From a virus: a DNA stretch of 46,814 nucleotides. Below the pieces are notes generated by a model. The model saw nothing but the letters and a program-made list of their open reading frames with translations. It had not been told where the DNA came from and did no database searches. Location: the IMG/VR virus record IMGVR_UViG_3300044824_000040, positions 1 to 46,814 of that record. One strand, 5' to 3'. This document shows, piece after piece, positions 1 to 7,304 of the stretch (positions are counted from its first letter, which is position 1; every line of letters starts with the position of its first letter). A program made the translations under genes and the position numbers.

Positions 1-127
1 AGATAACGTATGAAATGTTGCTGCTCGTGTATATTAGCACCGCGATCTGCGAGCTCTGCAGTTGAGGCCGAGCCGAATATATTTTTGGCTGACAGGTTAA
101 TTTCCATCCACCCACGCTCGGGAAGAC
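1..127. repeat. Terminal overlap, copy 1 (circular closure)
   Basis: These 127 bases are identical to the last 127 bases (46688-46814). The minus-strand PrimPol-helicase gene reads in frame through the join, so the two copies are one genomic segment. An exact length of 127 is the usual signature of an assembler closing a circular graph with k-mer 127. It is therefore more likely an assembly overlap than a biological terminal repeat. Confidence 0.95.
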
Positions 128-1364
128 GTTGCTTGAGAATGAGGTTAAACTCGCCTCGCACTTCGCCAGTTTGTACACAATCAAGAAAGATGGGATACCG
201 ACTAACAACAATATCGACAGCACCCCCAGTAGTGCCTGTTTTTGTGATAAGCGCGCCATCGGCCCTCCAGTAAAAATCATGCGGCAGTTGCGGCAGTTCA
301 CCTAGCTGATCTTGTGCTTGTCCTTTGAGCGACGCGCCGAAGATGTCGGTTTGAACGCTACTTTCCAGCGCTTCTTGTTCTTGTGCCCGACCCAACGAGA
401 TCGGGCTTTTGATCTTTTGCCAATGCGGACATGCTTCGCAAGTTTTCGGGTTGAGCGAGTGGAAGTGTTCGCAGGTACTAGCTCCCGTAAGCGATCGAAC
501 TCTTTCCAGTCGACTTTGAGTTTCTTCTCGAGTGTATCCTGAATATCCACTGGACCACTCATGAGCGAACTGCTCTCCGTCATCGCACCAAGCGAGGACT
601 CCAAGGCCGGCATACCAAAGTGGTTCCGGCAGACATCCATGAGAACTACGCATTCCTCCAAGCTGTCCACACGCACTTGCAATAGGCTCACTAAAGCGCG
701 GCTCGTCTGTAGAAGTATTTGCAAGCGCGAGTGCAAGACGCGGAGCTGTTCTTCGTGGTTCTGATCCATGTTCCAGCAGCCTCTTGAATGCTTCGATCGG
801 GTACGGCCCAACGAGCGGGCCGCAGACGACTTCCTTGTTCAGTCCGTTCTTTCGGTTGTGAGTTCCTGGAGCGCGTAGTATCGACGCAACGTCAGCCGTA
901 CGAGAGGGATCGGCCTCCAAGCCTTCCCTTTGACAAAGCACCTTAAGCCCTCGCGCGTATGATGCCCACGTAGCAGGGTCAAGTGCATCGACCAGGGGCC
1001 AATGAAGATAGATGCCATTACCCGATCCCACGTAGACCGGATCGGGGAGTCCTGTTCGCTTGCAGAACTCACTGGCGGCGCGAGCGGCATCAAAAGCGTC
1101 GGCATAGGGCTTGTCCTCTCCCGCATCTACGTCGAGCCAGAATTGCTTAACGCATCGCGCATTAGTTCCAAAACGGCGAGACGAATCCTTATATACCGCG
1201 CAAGCGTAGTAGGTCGTTTGACCACTTCGCGATGCTGCAAGCAGCGCAGTAGCCAGCTCATCCGTGTTTGTAAACCACTGATGTCTTTTTGTTTCTTTGA
1301 CGAACGCGACATACCATCCCTCATCGGGCAAGACGTGTTTGAGAAAGTCCACCGTTGAGGGCAT
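1..1364 (-). CDS. PrimPol-helicase, N-terminal part (continues at 46687 across the circle)
   Basis: This is the N-terminal half of a 936-residue protein that starts at ATG 1364 and runs through base 1 into the segment ending at 45241. Read by hand in this frame there is no stop from 1394 down to 1. The archaeo-eukaryotic primase (AEP/PrimPol) core is visible: metal-binding FWLDVDAG (Asp78, Asp80), SGNGIYLHW (114-122, His121) and RAPGTHNRK (164-172). A Cys-rich segment follows (Cys298, Cys309, Cys312, His314), then KIKSPISLG, as in phage primase-helicases. It probably primes or copies DNA at the phage fork. ATG 1364 is preferred over ATG 1382 because an AGGT lies 5 bases upstream. The start overlaps the preceding gene by 44 bases. 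Shorter ORFs on this strand at 302-811, 839-1126 and 1127-1324 lie out of frame and are shadows. Confidence 0.9.
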   Translation of the reverse strand, partial: MPSTVDFLKHVLPDEGWYVAFVKETKRHQWFTNTDELATALLAASRSGQTTYYACAVYKDSSRRFGTNARCVKQFWLDVDAGEDKPYADAFDAARAASEFCKRTGLPDPVYVGSGNGIYLHWPLVDALDPATWASYARGLKVLCQREGLEADPSRTADVASILRAPGTHNRKNGLNKEVVCGPLVGPYPIEAFKRLLEHGSEPRRTAPRLALALANTSTDEPRFSEPIASACGQLGGMRSSHGCLPEPLWYAGLGVLAWCDDGEQFAHEWSSGYSGYTREETQSRLERVRSLTGASTCEHFHSLNPKTCEACPHWQKIKSPISLGRAQEQEALESSVQTDIFGASLKGQAQDQLGELPQLPHDFYWRADGALITKTGTTGGAVDIVVSRYPIFLDCVQTGEVRGEFNLILKQRLPERGWMEINLSAKNIFGSASTAELADRGANIHEQQHFIRY

Positions 1365-1623
1365 ATCGGACCTGCTGGACATGTTCGCGCCGGGCTATGG
1401 GCGACAGACGCACGGGGACGGGGAAGCCGCGGCGTTTTTTGATGGCATTCTCAAGCACCCCTAAGAGCCTCGTCGACTCCTCCCCGTGTGGTCCCCAGGG
1501 ATCATAACCCTGGAGCCACCCGCGCACCGTAGCGTACGGCCGATCGAACCAGACTGACAAGTCCGCCGTGGTCAAGCTGCCGTCGCGCTTGACACGCTCC
1601 AGACGCTTCTGAAAAGACTTCAT
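1321..1623 (-). CDS. Small HTH-like protein
   Basis: 100 residues. Residues 17-38 (SLTTADLSVWFDRPYATVRGWL) look like a helix-turn-helix of the MerR/excisionase type, with a basic C-terminal half. ATG 1623 has GAGGT at good spacing. It lies 6 bases after the 1630-2676 gene and overlaps the PrimPol start by 44 bases, so it is translated as part of the replication operon. It may be a DNA-binding regulator or replication accessory; the domain call comes from sequence pattern only. Confidence 0.7.
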   Translation of the reverse strand: MKSFQKRLERVKRDGSLTTADLSVWFDRPYATVRGWLQGYDPWGPHGEESTRLLGVLENAIKKRRGFPVPVRLSPIARREHVQQVRYALNGGLSQTRLAR

Positions 1624-1629
1624 GTGACC

Positions 1630-2676
1630 TCACGTCTTTAAGCCGAACACGCTCTCAAGTGCCTTATTCAGTTCAGGGTTCGGTGCCGGCGCGTTCTGCT
1701 GGATGCCCGGCGCCGCAGGCTGCTCACGCCGCAAGAACGGCGGGATCGCGGCGTCGGCAGGCTGCTCAGCCTGCGGGAACGGGCCGGCGGGACCATTGCC
1801 GGCCGGTGCCGTCTCTTTGGGCTTGCGAGTGCGCTTAGGAGGGGATGCAGCCGCAGAAGCCGGTGCCGCGAACGGCCCCACAGGCTGCGCAGCGGGTGCC
1901 TGCTGCGTCGCTGCAGGGGCAGGTGGGGGGAGCGGTGCAGCAGTCTCCTGCCTGGGGGGCGCGAGCACCTGCTGCACCGCCACGTCGCCGCGGCCGACTA
2001 GGCCATCGGTGGCGTGCGCCGTGAGAATTTTGTCGACCATCGCCTCGGTCGCGTCGTCGGTGAAGCCGAGCGCTTGGAAGTCGAGCTCGCCGACTTGACC
2101 GTGGACGAAAATGACACGGGTCATAACGTCCGACACGTCGAACTCTTGCCCTTGGAACTTAGCGCTGTAAGCGCGCAGGTTCTCATGCGACATGACAGGC
2201 ACGCGCAAGAGGAACGGGAACTCCCACTCGGGCACGAGCACGGCGATCTTCTTGGTAGCCTGGCAGGCTTTGACACCCTTACCGGAGACCTTCGACGTAG
2301 CCGAGCCCCACACGTTCCACCTGCACGTCGAGCAGTTCATCGACTGCGGCTCGGCAGCGTTGCGAGAGGCGCCAACGCCGTTGTCCGAGAAGCACACGGG
2401 CGGGACGAAAGTGTCCGCGTTCGGGTCGTACGGCTTCGGGCGGCCCTGCTCGTCCACGCCCCAAAACACGCGCGACACGCCAGCGTTGGTGTCGATAATG
2501 ACGCAATCGAGCGGGCCGGCGATCGGGTCTTGCTCGCCGTTGGCGTCAACGAGAGTGAACGAGCCGCCCTTGATCGACACGTAGGGCGGCGACGCGGAGC
2601 CTAAGCCCGTGGCCGCGGCTTCGGCAACGGTGCGGCGGTTCTGCCGGTTCTGAAAACGTGCAGGGAGCTGGTTCAT
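1630..2676 (-). CDS. Zn-binding-like phage protein with Pro/Ala-rich tail, possible ssDNA-binding protein
   Basis: 348 residues in two parts. Residues 1-225 form a compact domain with cysteines in VCFSDNG, NCSTCRW and KACQATK, in a GSATSKVSGKG context, followed by beta-rich segments. Residues 230-348 are low-complexity Pro/Ala/Gln with a basic patch (PKRTRKPKE) and a short hydrophobic C-terminal end (ESVFGLKT). The globular core plus disordered tail and the position just upstream of the primase suggest a single-strand DNA-binding or replication accessory role. That is inference, since I do not recognise an OB-fold signature. The start overlaps the upstream gene by ATGA; AGAGGAA precedes it. 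Confidence 0.8.
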   Translation of the reverse strand: MNQLPARFQNRQNRRTVAEAAATGLGSASPPYVSIKGGSFTLVDANGEQDPIAGPLDCVIIDTNAGVSRVFWGVDEQGRPKPYDPNADTFVPPVCFSDNGVGASRNAAEPQSMNCSTCRWNVWGSATSKVSGKGVKACQATKKIAVLVPEWEFPFLLRVPVMSHENLRAYSAKFQGQEFDVSDVMTRVIFVHGQVGELDFQALGFTDDATEAMVDKILTAHATDGLVGRGDVAVQQVLAPPRQETAAPLPPPAPAATQQAPAAQPVGPFAAPASAAASPPKRTRKPKETAPAGNGPAGPFPQAEQPADAAIPPFLRREQPAAPGIQQNAPAPNPELNKALESVFGLKT

Positions 2677-2909
2677 TTTGCAGGTTCCTCTTTCTTGGGT
2701 TCATACTTGGCTTCGAGTTCCTTGACACGCTCCTGCGCCTGACGCAGCGCGGTCTGCAGCCCATTGCGCTCGACTTGAAGCGAGTTGTTTTGAATGACGA
2801 GCCGACCGATGTCGGATGCCACGGCTTCGTTGACGGCACTGGACTGTTGCGCATGCCCCTCGGCCGCCACAACTAGCAGTGCTGCTACCAGCAGTACGTA
2901 CTTACGCAT
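2673..2909 (-). CDS. Small secreted coiled-coil protein
   Basis: 78 residues. Residues 1-20 form a Sec signal peptide ending in GHAQ. Residues 30-70 are a heptad-patterned Leu/Gln/Glu coiled coil, with a charged KKEEPAK end. A strong GGAGGT lies 7 bases before ATG 2909. An exported coiled-coil protein among replication genes is odd: it might act at the envelope early in infection (superinfection exclusion) or resemble an o-spanin without the lipobox Cys. The function is unknown. Confidence 0.75.
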   Translation of the reverse strand: MRKYVLLVAALLVVAAEGHAQQSSAVNEAVASDIGRLVIQNNSLQVERNGLQTALRQAQERVKELEAKYEPKKEEPAK

Positions 2910-2927
2910 TTCATGAACCTCCGAATG

Positions 2928-3149
2928 TTAGCGGCAGTACCAGCCGCGAAGACGCGAAAGAGAGTCGAGAATCAGCTTAATGTCACGCTTGCTGATTTTA
3001 GTGTGGTCATGCAGAAGAATGATAATGGCGTCACGGTTGAGACCGCTTGCGGACAGTTTGGTAAACGCTTCGCTGATGCGAACGATAGCGTCTGCCAAAA
3101 TTTCTTTTGACTCGGGCGGCGTTGACTTAGTAATTTTGATAGCCATCAT
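2928..3149 (-). CDS. Hypothetical early protein
   Basis: 73 residues, mixed charge, predicted helical, no family recognised. Segment DAIIILLHDHTKISKRDIKLIL looks like a helical pair that could be a small HTH. It starts at ATG 3149 with ATGA overlap to the upstream gene. An 18-base gap separates it from the secreted coiled-coil gene. Confidence 0.7.
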   Translation of the reverse strand: MMAIKITKSTPPESKEILADAIVRISEAFTKLSASGLNRDAIIILLHDHTKISKRDIKLILDSLSRLRGWYCR

Positions 3150-3541
3150 GAACGCCTTATGTTCACACGGACGAATTGCGAAGTCTCGACACCTGGCGGG
3201 TCGATCTTGTTAGTCTCGACGTATTGCTTGACGGCATCCTTGGCGGCAGAGACGATGAGCATATCGCTACCGCCTTGGTTATAATAAGTCGAGACGTATT
3301 TCATGAAGGCGTCGCGGTCGATGACCTTGACATTCATAAGCGTTGACTTGTACGCGGTCCCGGCCTCGGTCTTGGTGTTGTCGGCGCCGCGCTCGTCCAG
3401 ACGGCGCAGAAACTCGTTCTCGATCGTCGCCATGCCGTCGACGTAGGGCTTAAGCTCGGCCTCAAACGCTTCCTTGCGTGAGGCGACGAGCCCTTTGAAC
3501 TCCAGATATTTCTCGACCAGTTGAGCGTCGGTGATGTTCAC
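3146..3541 (-). CDS. Hypothetical early protein downstream of SNF2 helicase
   Basis: 131 residues. The N-terminal 45 residues are charged and helical, followed by a conserved-looking block with LDERGADNTKTEAGTAYKS (47-65) and a basic C-terminus. I have a sense of similar proteins next to phage SNF2 helicases but cannot name a function. The start is GTG 3541, overlapping the helicase stop (GTGA), so it is translationally coupled to it and probably works in the same DNA transaction. Confidence 0.8.
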   Translation of the reverse strand: MNITDAQLVEKYLEFKGLVASRKEAFEAELKPYVDGMATIENEFLRRLDERGADNTKTEAGTAYKSTLMNVKVIDRDAFMKYVSTYYNQGGSDMLIVSAAKDAVKQYVETNKIDPPGVETSQFVRVNIRRS

Positions 3542-5130
3542 AGTTTCCCCTCCCTCACCATCTCTAGCAGCAGTCCCTGCAGTCCTTCGTTATTTTCTAA
3601 ACGTCGGTAGATCTCACGCTCTAAGGCAGTCGATACGAGTTGCACTATAGTAACGGGATGTTTTTGCCCTGGCCGATGTGCGCGTTTGTTGGCCTGTAGA
3701 TATAGCTCGGTCTTGTCTGTAGCTCCGTACCAGACAACCGTCTGAGCCATGAAAAGGTCGAGCCCATGTGCCATTGTGCCGGGATCAGCAATGAGAAGTC
3801 GCGGGTCGGGACTTTGCTGGAAAGCCGAAAATATCTCAGAGCGTTCTCGTTGGCTGACATTGCCGTTCACCACTGCGCAGGAAACCTTGTCTTTCAATTC
3901 CTTATATAACATGTTCACCACGCTTGTAAAGGGCACAAAGCACAAAATTTTTCCCGGTGCGTTTTCAATGACTTGCTTTAATTCTGCAATGCGCGGCGCT
4001 GCGTCTATGACGTGCGAATCGTGCGCCTCGTCATACACCGCCCCGAGACTGATTTGAATGAACTTCTGCCGCGCTGCGGCTTCGTTGACGGCAGTGATGG
4101 GATGCCCCGACTTGACCACGATCTGCAGGTCGCGTTTTAACTGCCCCATCGCGCGCTTCTGCTCGTCAGTCAGCGCGACCTCACGCTGCTGCGTGGTCAT
4201 CTCTGGCCCGTCCCACACGTCCTTGATGTCGAAGCGGATCGCAGGAGACAGCAACGCCCGTGCGGCTTCGTAAGAGCCCGCGCGCGGTATCCACTTGAAC
4301 TGCGACACGCGCATCATGGTGCGGTTGTGAAAGCTCGTGTACGACTCACCCTTAGCGTTGTTGGCGAGCTTGGCTAGGCCGTACGCATCTGTAGGTCCAT
4401 TCGGTGTCGGCGTCCCGGTAAGTTGCCACAGATAATCTCGACGGCCGAGAATTTCTCGCGCAATTCGATGGCGCTTTGTTCGGCTATCTCGGTAAGCAGA
4501 GCACTCGTCCACGATCGCGAGTCGAATGTCAGTGCGATCGTGAAGCTCCTTTGACAGCCCGGCGAGAAGGAACTTCCCACGGGTATGCGCGCCAATTCCC
4601 ACACCATCGAAATTGATAATGTAGAAGTCGGCGGGAACGGCCAAAGCGGCGGATCGCACTGCTGCGCTGCCATACACAAGTGCCGCAGTTCTTCGGCCAA
4701 GAAAGTTGGCAAATATTGCGTCTCCCCAAACTCTTTGTAGGATAGATAGCGGTGCGACGATAACCGCACGGCAGTTCTCCTTCTGCATGACGAAATCAGC
4801 GGCCCACAGCGTCGCCAGCGTTTTCATGGTGCCCATGTCGGAAAGATTAAAACAGCGCGGGTGTGCCACCATGAACTCGGCCATGAGCTTCTGGTGCGCA
4901 AGCGGTTTGCGCCCGCGCTCGATCGGCCAGTCGTAGCCCGACGCCTCCATAATGCCCGGCACCGGGTAGTCGAGGATGCGGAGTAACTGCGCGTTGTGGA
5001 GCGTAGCCGGCGCCGCGACGTAAGAGCCATTGAGGCGCTTCGCCTCGGGGATGTACTGCAGCACACGATCGGGCTCGCCGGTACGATAGACCAGAAGCCC
5101 GCGAGCCCGATCGTGGTAGAGTGCAATCAT
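3538..5130 (-). CDS. SNF2/SF2-family helicase
   Basis: 530 residues, the usual length of phage single-polypeptide SNF2 helicases. Motif I is DMGTMKT (98-104), a GxxxKT variant of the usual DMGxGKT. Motif II is IVDECS (Asp208, Glu209), motif III is LTGTPTPN, and lobe 2 ends with motif VI QANKRAHRPGQ. These ATPases translocate on duplex DNA; in phages they are thought to aid replication or recombination or to remodel DNA. ATG 5130 overlaps the stop of the 50-residue gene upstream (ATGA), and the 3' end overlaps the next gene. Confidence 0.93.
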   Translation of the reverse strand: MIALYHDRARGLLVYRTGEPDRVLQYIPEAKRLNGSYVAAPATLHNAQLLRILDYPVPGIMEASGYDWPIERGRKPLAHQKLMAEFMVAHPRCFNLSDMGTMKTLATLWAADFVMQKENCRAVIVAPLSILQRVWGDAIFANFLGRRTAALVYGSAAVRSAALAVPADFYIINFDGVGIGAHTRGKFLLAGLSKELHDRTDIRLAIVDECSAYRDSRTKRHRIAREILGRRDYLWQLTGTPTPNGPTDAYGLAKLANNAKGESYTSFHNRTMMRVSQFKWIPRAGSYEAARALLSPAIRFDIKDVWDGPEMTTQQREVALTDEQKRAMGQLKRDLQIVVKSGHPITAVNEAAARQKFIQISLGAVYDEAHDSHVIDAAPRIAELKQVIENAPGKILCFVPFTSVVNMLYKELKDKVSCAVVNGNVSQRERSEIFSAFQQSPDPRLLIADPGTMAHGLDLFMAQTVVWYGATDKTELYLQANKRAHRPGQKHPVTIVQLVSTALEREIYRRLENNEGLQGLLLEMVREGKL

Positions 5131-5279
5131 ATTTCACGTTTTATCCGCGCAAGCAAGCGCTGCCGTTTTCGATAGTGTTCGAGCGTGTCTACGGGTTCTC
5201 TTTCAAGATCGCGAATAAACTTGATGCACGCGCGCAAGAGGCGCTGATAGCGATCGAAGCGTGACCAATAACGTGTCAT
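5127..5279 (-). CDS. Small basic protein upstream of helicase
   Basis: 50 residues, very rich in Arg/Leu, starting MTRYWSRFDRYQRLL and ending ARIKREI. It is predicted as two amphipathic helices, which could bind nucleic acid or a partner. It is supported as a gene by full coverage of the gap and by an ATGA overlap with the helicase start. A second possible ATGA overlap joins it to the broken frame upstream (5276-5397). No family recognised. Confidence 0.65.
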   Translation of the reverse strand: MTRYWSRFDRYQRLLRACIKFIRDLEREPVDTLEHYRKRQRLLARIKREI

Positions 5280-5397
5280 CTAAGTTCGATCCACAGCCGT
5301 CGGATTACTTCTATCCAAGCACCTATCGCACCATCGCTTCCGGCGCGTAGGTGTCTCGATACTGAAATGGCTCGCCCTGTGGAAAAGCCAGCACCAT
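5276..5397 (-). pseudogene. Probable frameshifted small gene
   Basis: From ATG 5397 one frame reads MVLAFPQGEPFQYRDTYAPE and stops soon after. Another frame then reads WIEVIRRLWIELR and ends in a TGA that overlaps the next gene's ATG exactly as other genes of this operon do. A single indel around 5330 would join them. The end LWIELR also matches the last six residues of the VRR-NUC protein just upstream, which suggests a local duplication. It could be a sequencing error, a decayed gene or programmed frameshifting. Confidence 0.4.
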
Positions 5398-5412
5398 AGA
5401 GTCATGGCTTTC

Positions 5413-5691
5413 TCATCTCAACTCGATCCACAGCAGTTCTCCATCTCGCATGGTGACGAGGTATGTGACGGCGCCGGCCTTGCGCATCTCGCGCATCACC
5501 GCCGCTTGCCGAGGCGTCGGCTCCTCGATCCCTTCGCGCTTGCACTCGATAGCCGTGAAGCGCCCGTTCCAGCAAGCTAGGCAGTCAACGGTCTGCTTGC
5601 CGTAGCCTACGGGCACAGGCCAATACTGGTAGATGCCGAAGGCGGCGAGGTACTTCTTGACGGCAGCTTTTGTGCGGCCCTCGGGGGTCAT
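5413..5691 (-). CDS. VRR-NUC domain nuclease
   Basis: 92 residues, a stand-alone VRR-NUC (PD-(D/E)XK superfamily) as found in many phages. The fold starts with TKAAVKKYL. Catalytic pieces are TVDCLACWNG (Asp36) and FTAIECKRE (Glu49, Lys51), followed by PTPRQAAVMREM typical of the family. Relatives cleave branched structures such as Holliday junctions. Together with the PrimPol, polymerase and Cas4-like nuclease it would process replication intermediates before packaging. It starts with ATGA overlap to the 62-residue gene. Confidence 0.9.
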   Translation of the reverse strand: MTPEGRTKAAVKKYLAAFGIYQYWPVPVGYGKQTVDCLACWNGRFTAIECKREGIEEPTPRQAAVMREMRKAGAVTYLVTMRDGELLWIELR

Positions 5692-5876
5692 GGTCTACAC
5701 TCTCGCCAAATCAGCTCTACGCCTTGCATAGGCTTAGGCCAAACTTCCTCAGTGTGCTCGTGAACGTAGCAAGGCACGCCGCGTATATCTCTAACTTGCT
5801 TTTTAATCGCGTCAAAATCTTTGGCGCGGAGAATGCAAAGAGGAAAGTCGACACCTTTGTATCGCGCGATAATCAT
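5688..5876 (-). CDS. Hypothetical early protein
   Basis: 62 residues from ATG 5876, which overlaps the upstream stop by ATGA; the longer in-frame start at 5930 would intrude on the neighbour. Pattern MIIARYKGVDFPLC then VEHTEEVWPKP-like acidic/aromatic end suggests a small alpha/beta protein. No family recognised. It is coupled to the VRR-NUC gene by ATGA. Confidence 0.7.
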   Translation of the reverse strand: MIIARYKGVDFPLCILRAKDFDAIKKQVRDIRGVPCYVHEHTEEVWPKPMQGVELIWRECRP

Positions 5877-6103
5877 GCCTGCCCCGCTGCCTGCATAACC
5901 TGCAGTCCTTGAGCCGGCACGCCCTTGCACAGCATCATCGCTTTGATCTCGTCATGGACGATGTAGCCGAACTCGCCGAGCACAAAGCCCTCAAAGCGCG
6001 TCTGCATGACGAAATCCTGAAAGCGCGTGCCTGTCGCCAGCGGGAAGTCGAACCAGCGCACGGGCTCGCCTCTCAAAAACACGCGGACAAAGTTACTGTT
6101 CAT
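5873..6103 (-). CDS. Hypothetical early protein
   Basis: 76 residues from ATG 6103, chosen because AGGAGGGGGAG lies directly upstream and ATGA overlaps the nuclease stop. The sequence has beta-like aromatic strands (VRWFDFPL, FEGFVLGEFGYIV). No family recognised. Position between two nucleases suggests a DNA-processing accessory. Confidence 0.75.
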   Translation of the reverse strand: MNSNFVRVFLRGEPVRWFDFPLATGTRFQDFVMQTRFEGFVLGEFGYIVHDEIKAMMLCKGVPAQGLQVMQAAGQA

Positions 6104-6756
6104 CTCCCCCTCCTGTTGTGCGCGCAATCTAAAACCGGACACCACCCGCACAGCGGCCCCGGCGTCTTGTCGAACCGATTAGTCGCAATAGAGTGCTCGA
6201 TGTCGCCCATGATTGACTGCACCATCGCCCATGTCCTCGCCGTGTCGCTCAAGTCGTGCGGCTGGCCCTTCTGCCGCTCCTTGAGCCAGACGTAACAGCC
6301 CACGAGCTTCGTAATCTCAGGCCTATGCGCCTGGAGGAGCAGCGCGCCGATCTCCAGCTCGAACGGCTCCTCGCGCTTCTTCCCCGTTTTCCAATCCACG
6401 AGCACCGCGGCGTCGGTTGACAGCCGCACAGGCGCGTCGAGCACACCGCGCAGCCACACATCATCGTCCCAAAAACTCACTGGCCGGCCGCTCTTAGTCA
6501 TGCCTAGCTTCTGCTCGGGCTCGACGTGACAGGCGTCGAGCGGAGCGACCAGGGGCTCGAAGGCGAGCATGGCCTCGGGCAGTGGCGTCTTACTCCGTAC
6601 GCGCTTCTCCATCGCCCTGTGAACCTCGTTGCCGTAGCGCATCTCAGGCGTCTCGGGCTCTTTAGGCAAATCGCGGGCGATGTACATGCGGTAAGCCTGA
6701 TGCGGGCAGGTGGCCCACTTGTTGAACAGCGAAAATGAGGCGACTAAGCGTTTCAT
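6100..6756 (-). CDS. PD-(D/E)XK nuclease (Cas4/RecB-like)
   Basis: 218 residues, matching single-domain phage exonucleases of the PDDEXK_1 type. It opens with SFSLFNKWATCPHQAY, typical of RecB/Cas4 proteins, whose first Cys often binds an Fe-S cluster. Then GNEVHRAME (42-50), Asp107 in RGVLDAP and VLVDWKTGK (Asp121, Lys123) form the active site. The C-terminus CGWCPVLDC supplies three more cysteines, consistent with a 4Fe-4S cluster. The expected role is 5'-3' end resection for recombination or host DNA degradation. It overlaps both neighbours by ATGA. Confidence 0.92.
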   Translation of the reverse strand: MKRLVASFSLFNKWATCPHQAYRMYIARDLPKEPETPEMRYGNEVHRAMEKRVRSKTPLPEAMLAFEPLVAPLDACHVEPEQKLGMTKSGRPVSFWDDDVWLRGVLDAPVRLSTDAAVLVDWKTGKKREEPFELEIGALLLQAHRPEITKLVGCYVWLKERQKGQPHDLSDTARTWAMVQSIMGDIEHSIATNRFDKTPGPLCGWCPVLDCAHNRRGR

Positions 6757-6926
6757 TTGGTTTCTTGTGCTTCAAACCAGGCGCGAATATCAGCCTTCAT
6801 TTCTTCACAGACATTCGGATCTTCAAGTGCAGCGGACATCCACGGCCCTAGCTTCTCGTTCCCCTTACGCAAAGCGTTGCATTGGCGAAAGCAAGCTTTT
6901 ATGTTTTCGACAAGCTCATTCTCCAT
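6753..6926 (-). CDS. Hypothetical small early protein
   Basis: 57 residues from ATG 6926, preferred over upstream Met codons because AAGAGGA lies 6 bases before it. Helical and charged, with cysteines at KACFRQC and VCEEMK and a WFEAQETK end. No family recognised. ATGA overlap couples it to the Cas4-like nuclease. Confidence 0.7.
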   Translation of the reverse strand: MENELVENIKACFRQCNALRKGNEKLGPWMSAALEDPNVCEEMKADIRAWFEAQETK

Positions 6927-7026
6927 CGTTATCCTCTTGATCCGGCTCGCCGCAAGGGTCGTCGAGCGCATCCTCGACCCCCTCCAGGTCCTCGCCGTAG
7001 CCCGTGCCCCAAAAGTCGGGGGTCAT
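6916..7026 (-). CDS. Acidic 36-residue microprotein
   Basis: Reads MTPDFWGTGYGEDLEGVEDA and continues strongly acidic (net about -13) to QEDNDGE. The start shares TGATG with the upstream stop, and the end overlaps the next start by 11 bases, so it fills an otherwise empty gap in a compact operon. A small, highly acidic phage protein could be a DNA mimic or a docking peptide, but no function can be assigned. Confidence 0.55.
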   Translation of the reverse strand: MTPDFWGTGYGEDLEGVEDALDDPCGEPDQEDNDGE

Positions 7027-7304
7027 CACTCGAACATGATCCTAAGCGTCGCCACCACGCGCCCAGGGTCTTGCGCCTGGCGCAGTTTTTTCATGCACGC
7101 CTTGAGGATAGCCTGGTCGTCGACGGCCTTGCGCGTGCGGCGCTTACGCTGAACTTTGTTATCCGCGGCTACGGCTTCGATAATACGCTCCGCCTTTGTT
7201 GTGCGCGTGCGCTTTGGCTTGGCGGTCTCTGTAACGTCTTGACCTTGCGCGTTCGCCTTGGTCGGTGCCGGCGCAAACAGGCTAGTCAATGCTGTGTCGC
7301 TCAT
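7026..7304 (-). CDS. Hypothetical basic early protein
   Basis: 92 residues. The N-terminal 30 residues look disordered, with a Lys/Arg patch KPKRTRTTK; a second patch VQRKRRTRK precedes a helical end (QAILKACMKKL). Probably nucleic-acid binding; no family recognised. The ATG overlaps the upstream gene by ATGA and the stop overlaps the microprotein start. Confidence 0.75.
   Translation of the reverse strand: MSDTALTSLFAPAPTKANAQGQDVTETAKPKRTRTTKAERIIEAVAADNKVQRKRRTRKAVDDQAILKACMKKLRQAQDPGRVVATLRIMFE

Noticed and set aside
1-127. Biological direct terminal repeat
   Set aside because: Length 127 equals a standard assembly k-mer and no coverage data are available; an assembly overlap is more likely, though not proved.
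302-1324. Three consecutive minus-strand ORFs (302-811, 839-1126, 1127-1324) resembling separate genes
   Set aside because: They lie in a frame different from the continuous PrimPol frame, whose translation shows primase motifs; they are shadows of it.
10-1358. Plus-strand ORFs at 10-273, 312-542, 561-764 and 1002-1358
   Set aside because: Antisense to the PrimPol gene, with no ribosome sites or recognisable motifs.
1703-2604. Plus-strand ORFs of up to 196 residues (1703-2098, 2014-2604)
   Set aside because: Complement of a GC-rich gene; low-complexity composition explains the open frames.
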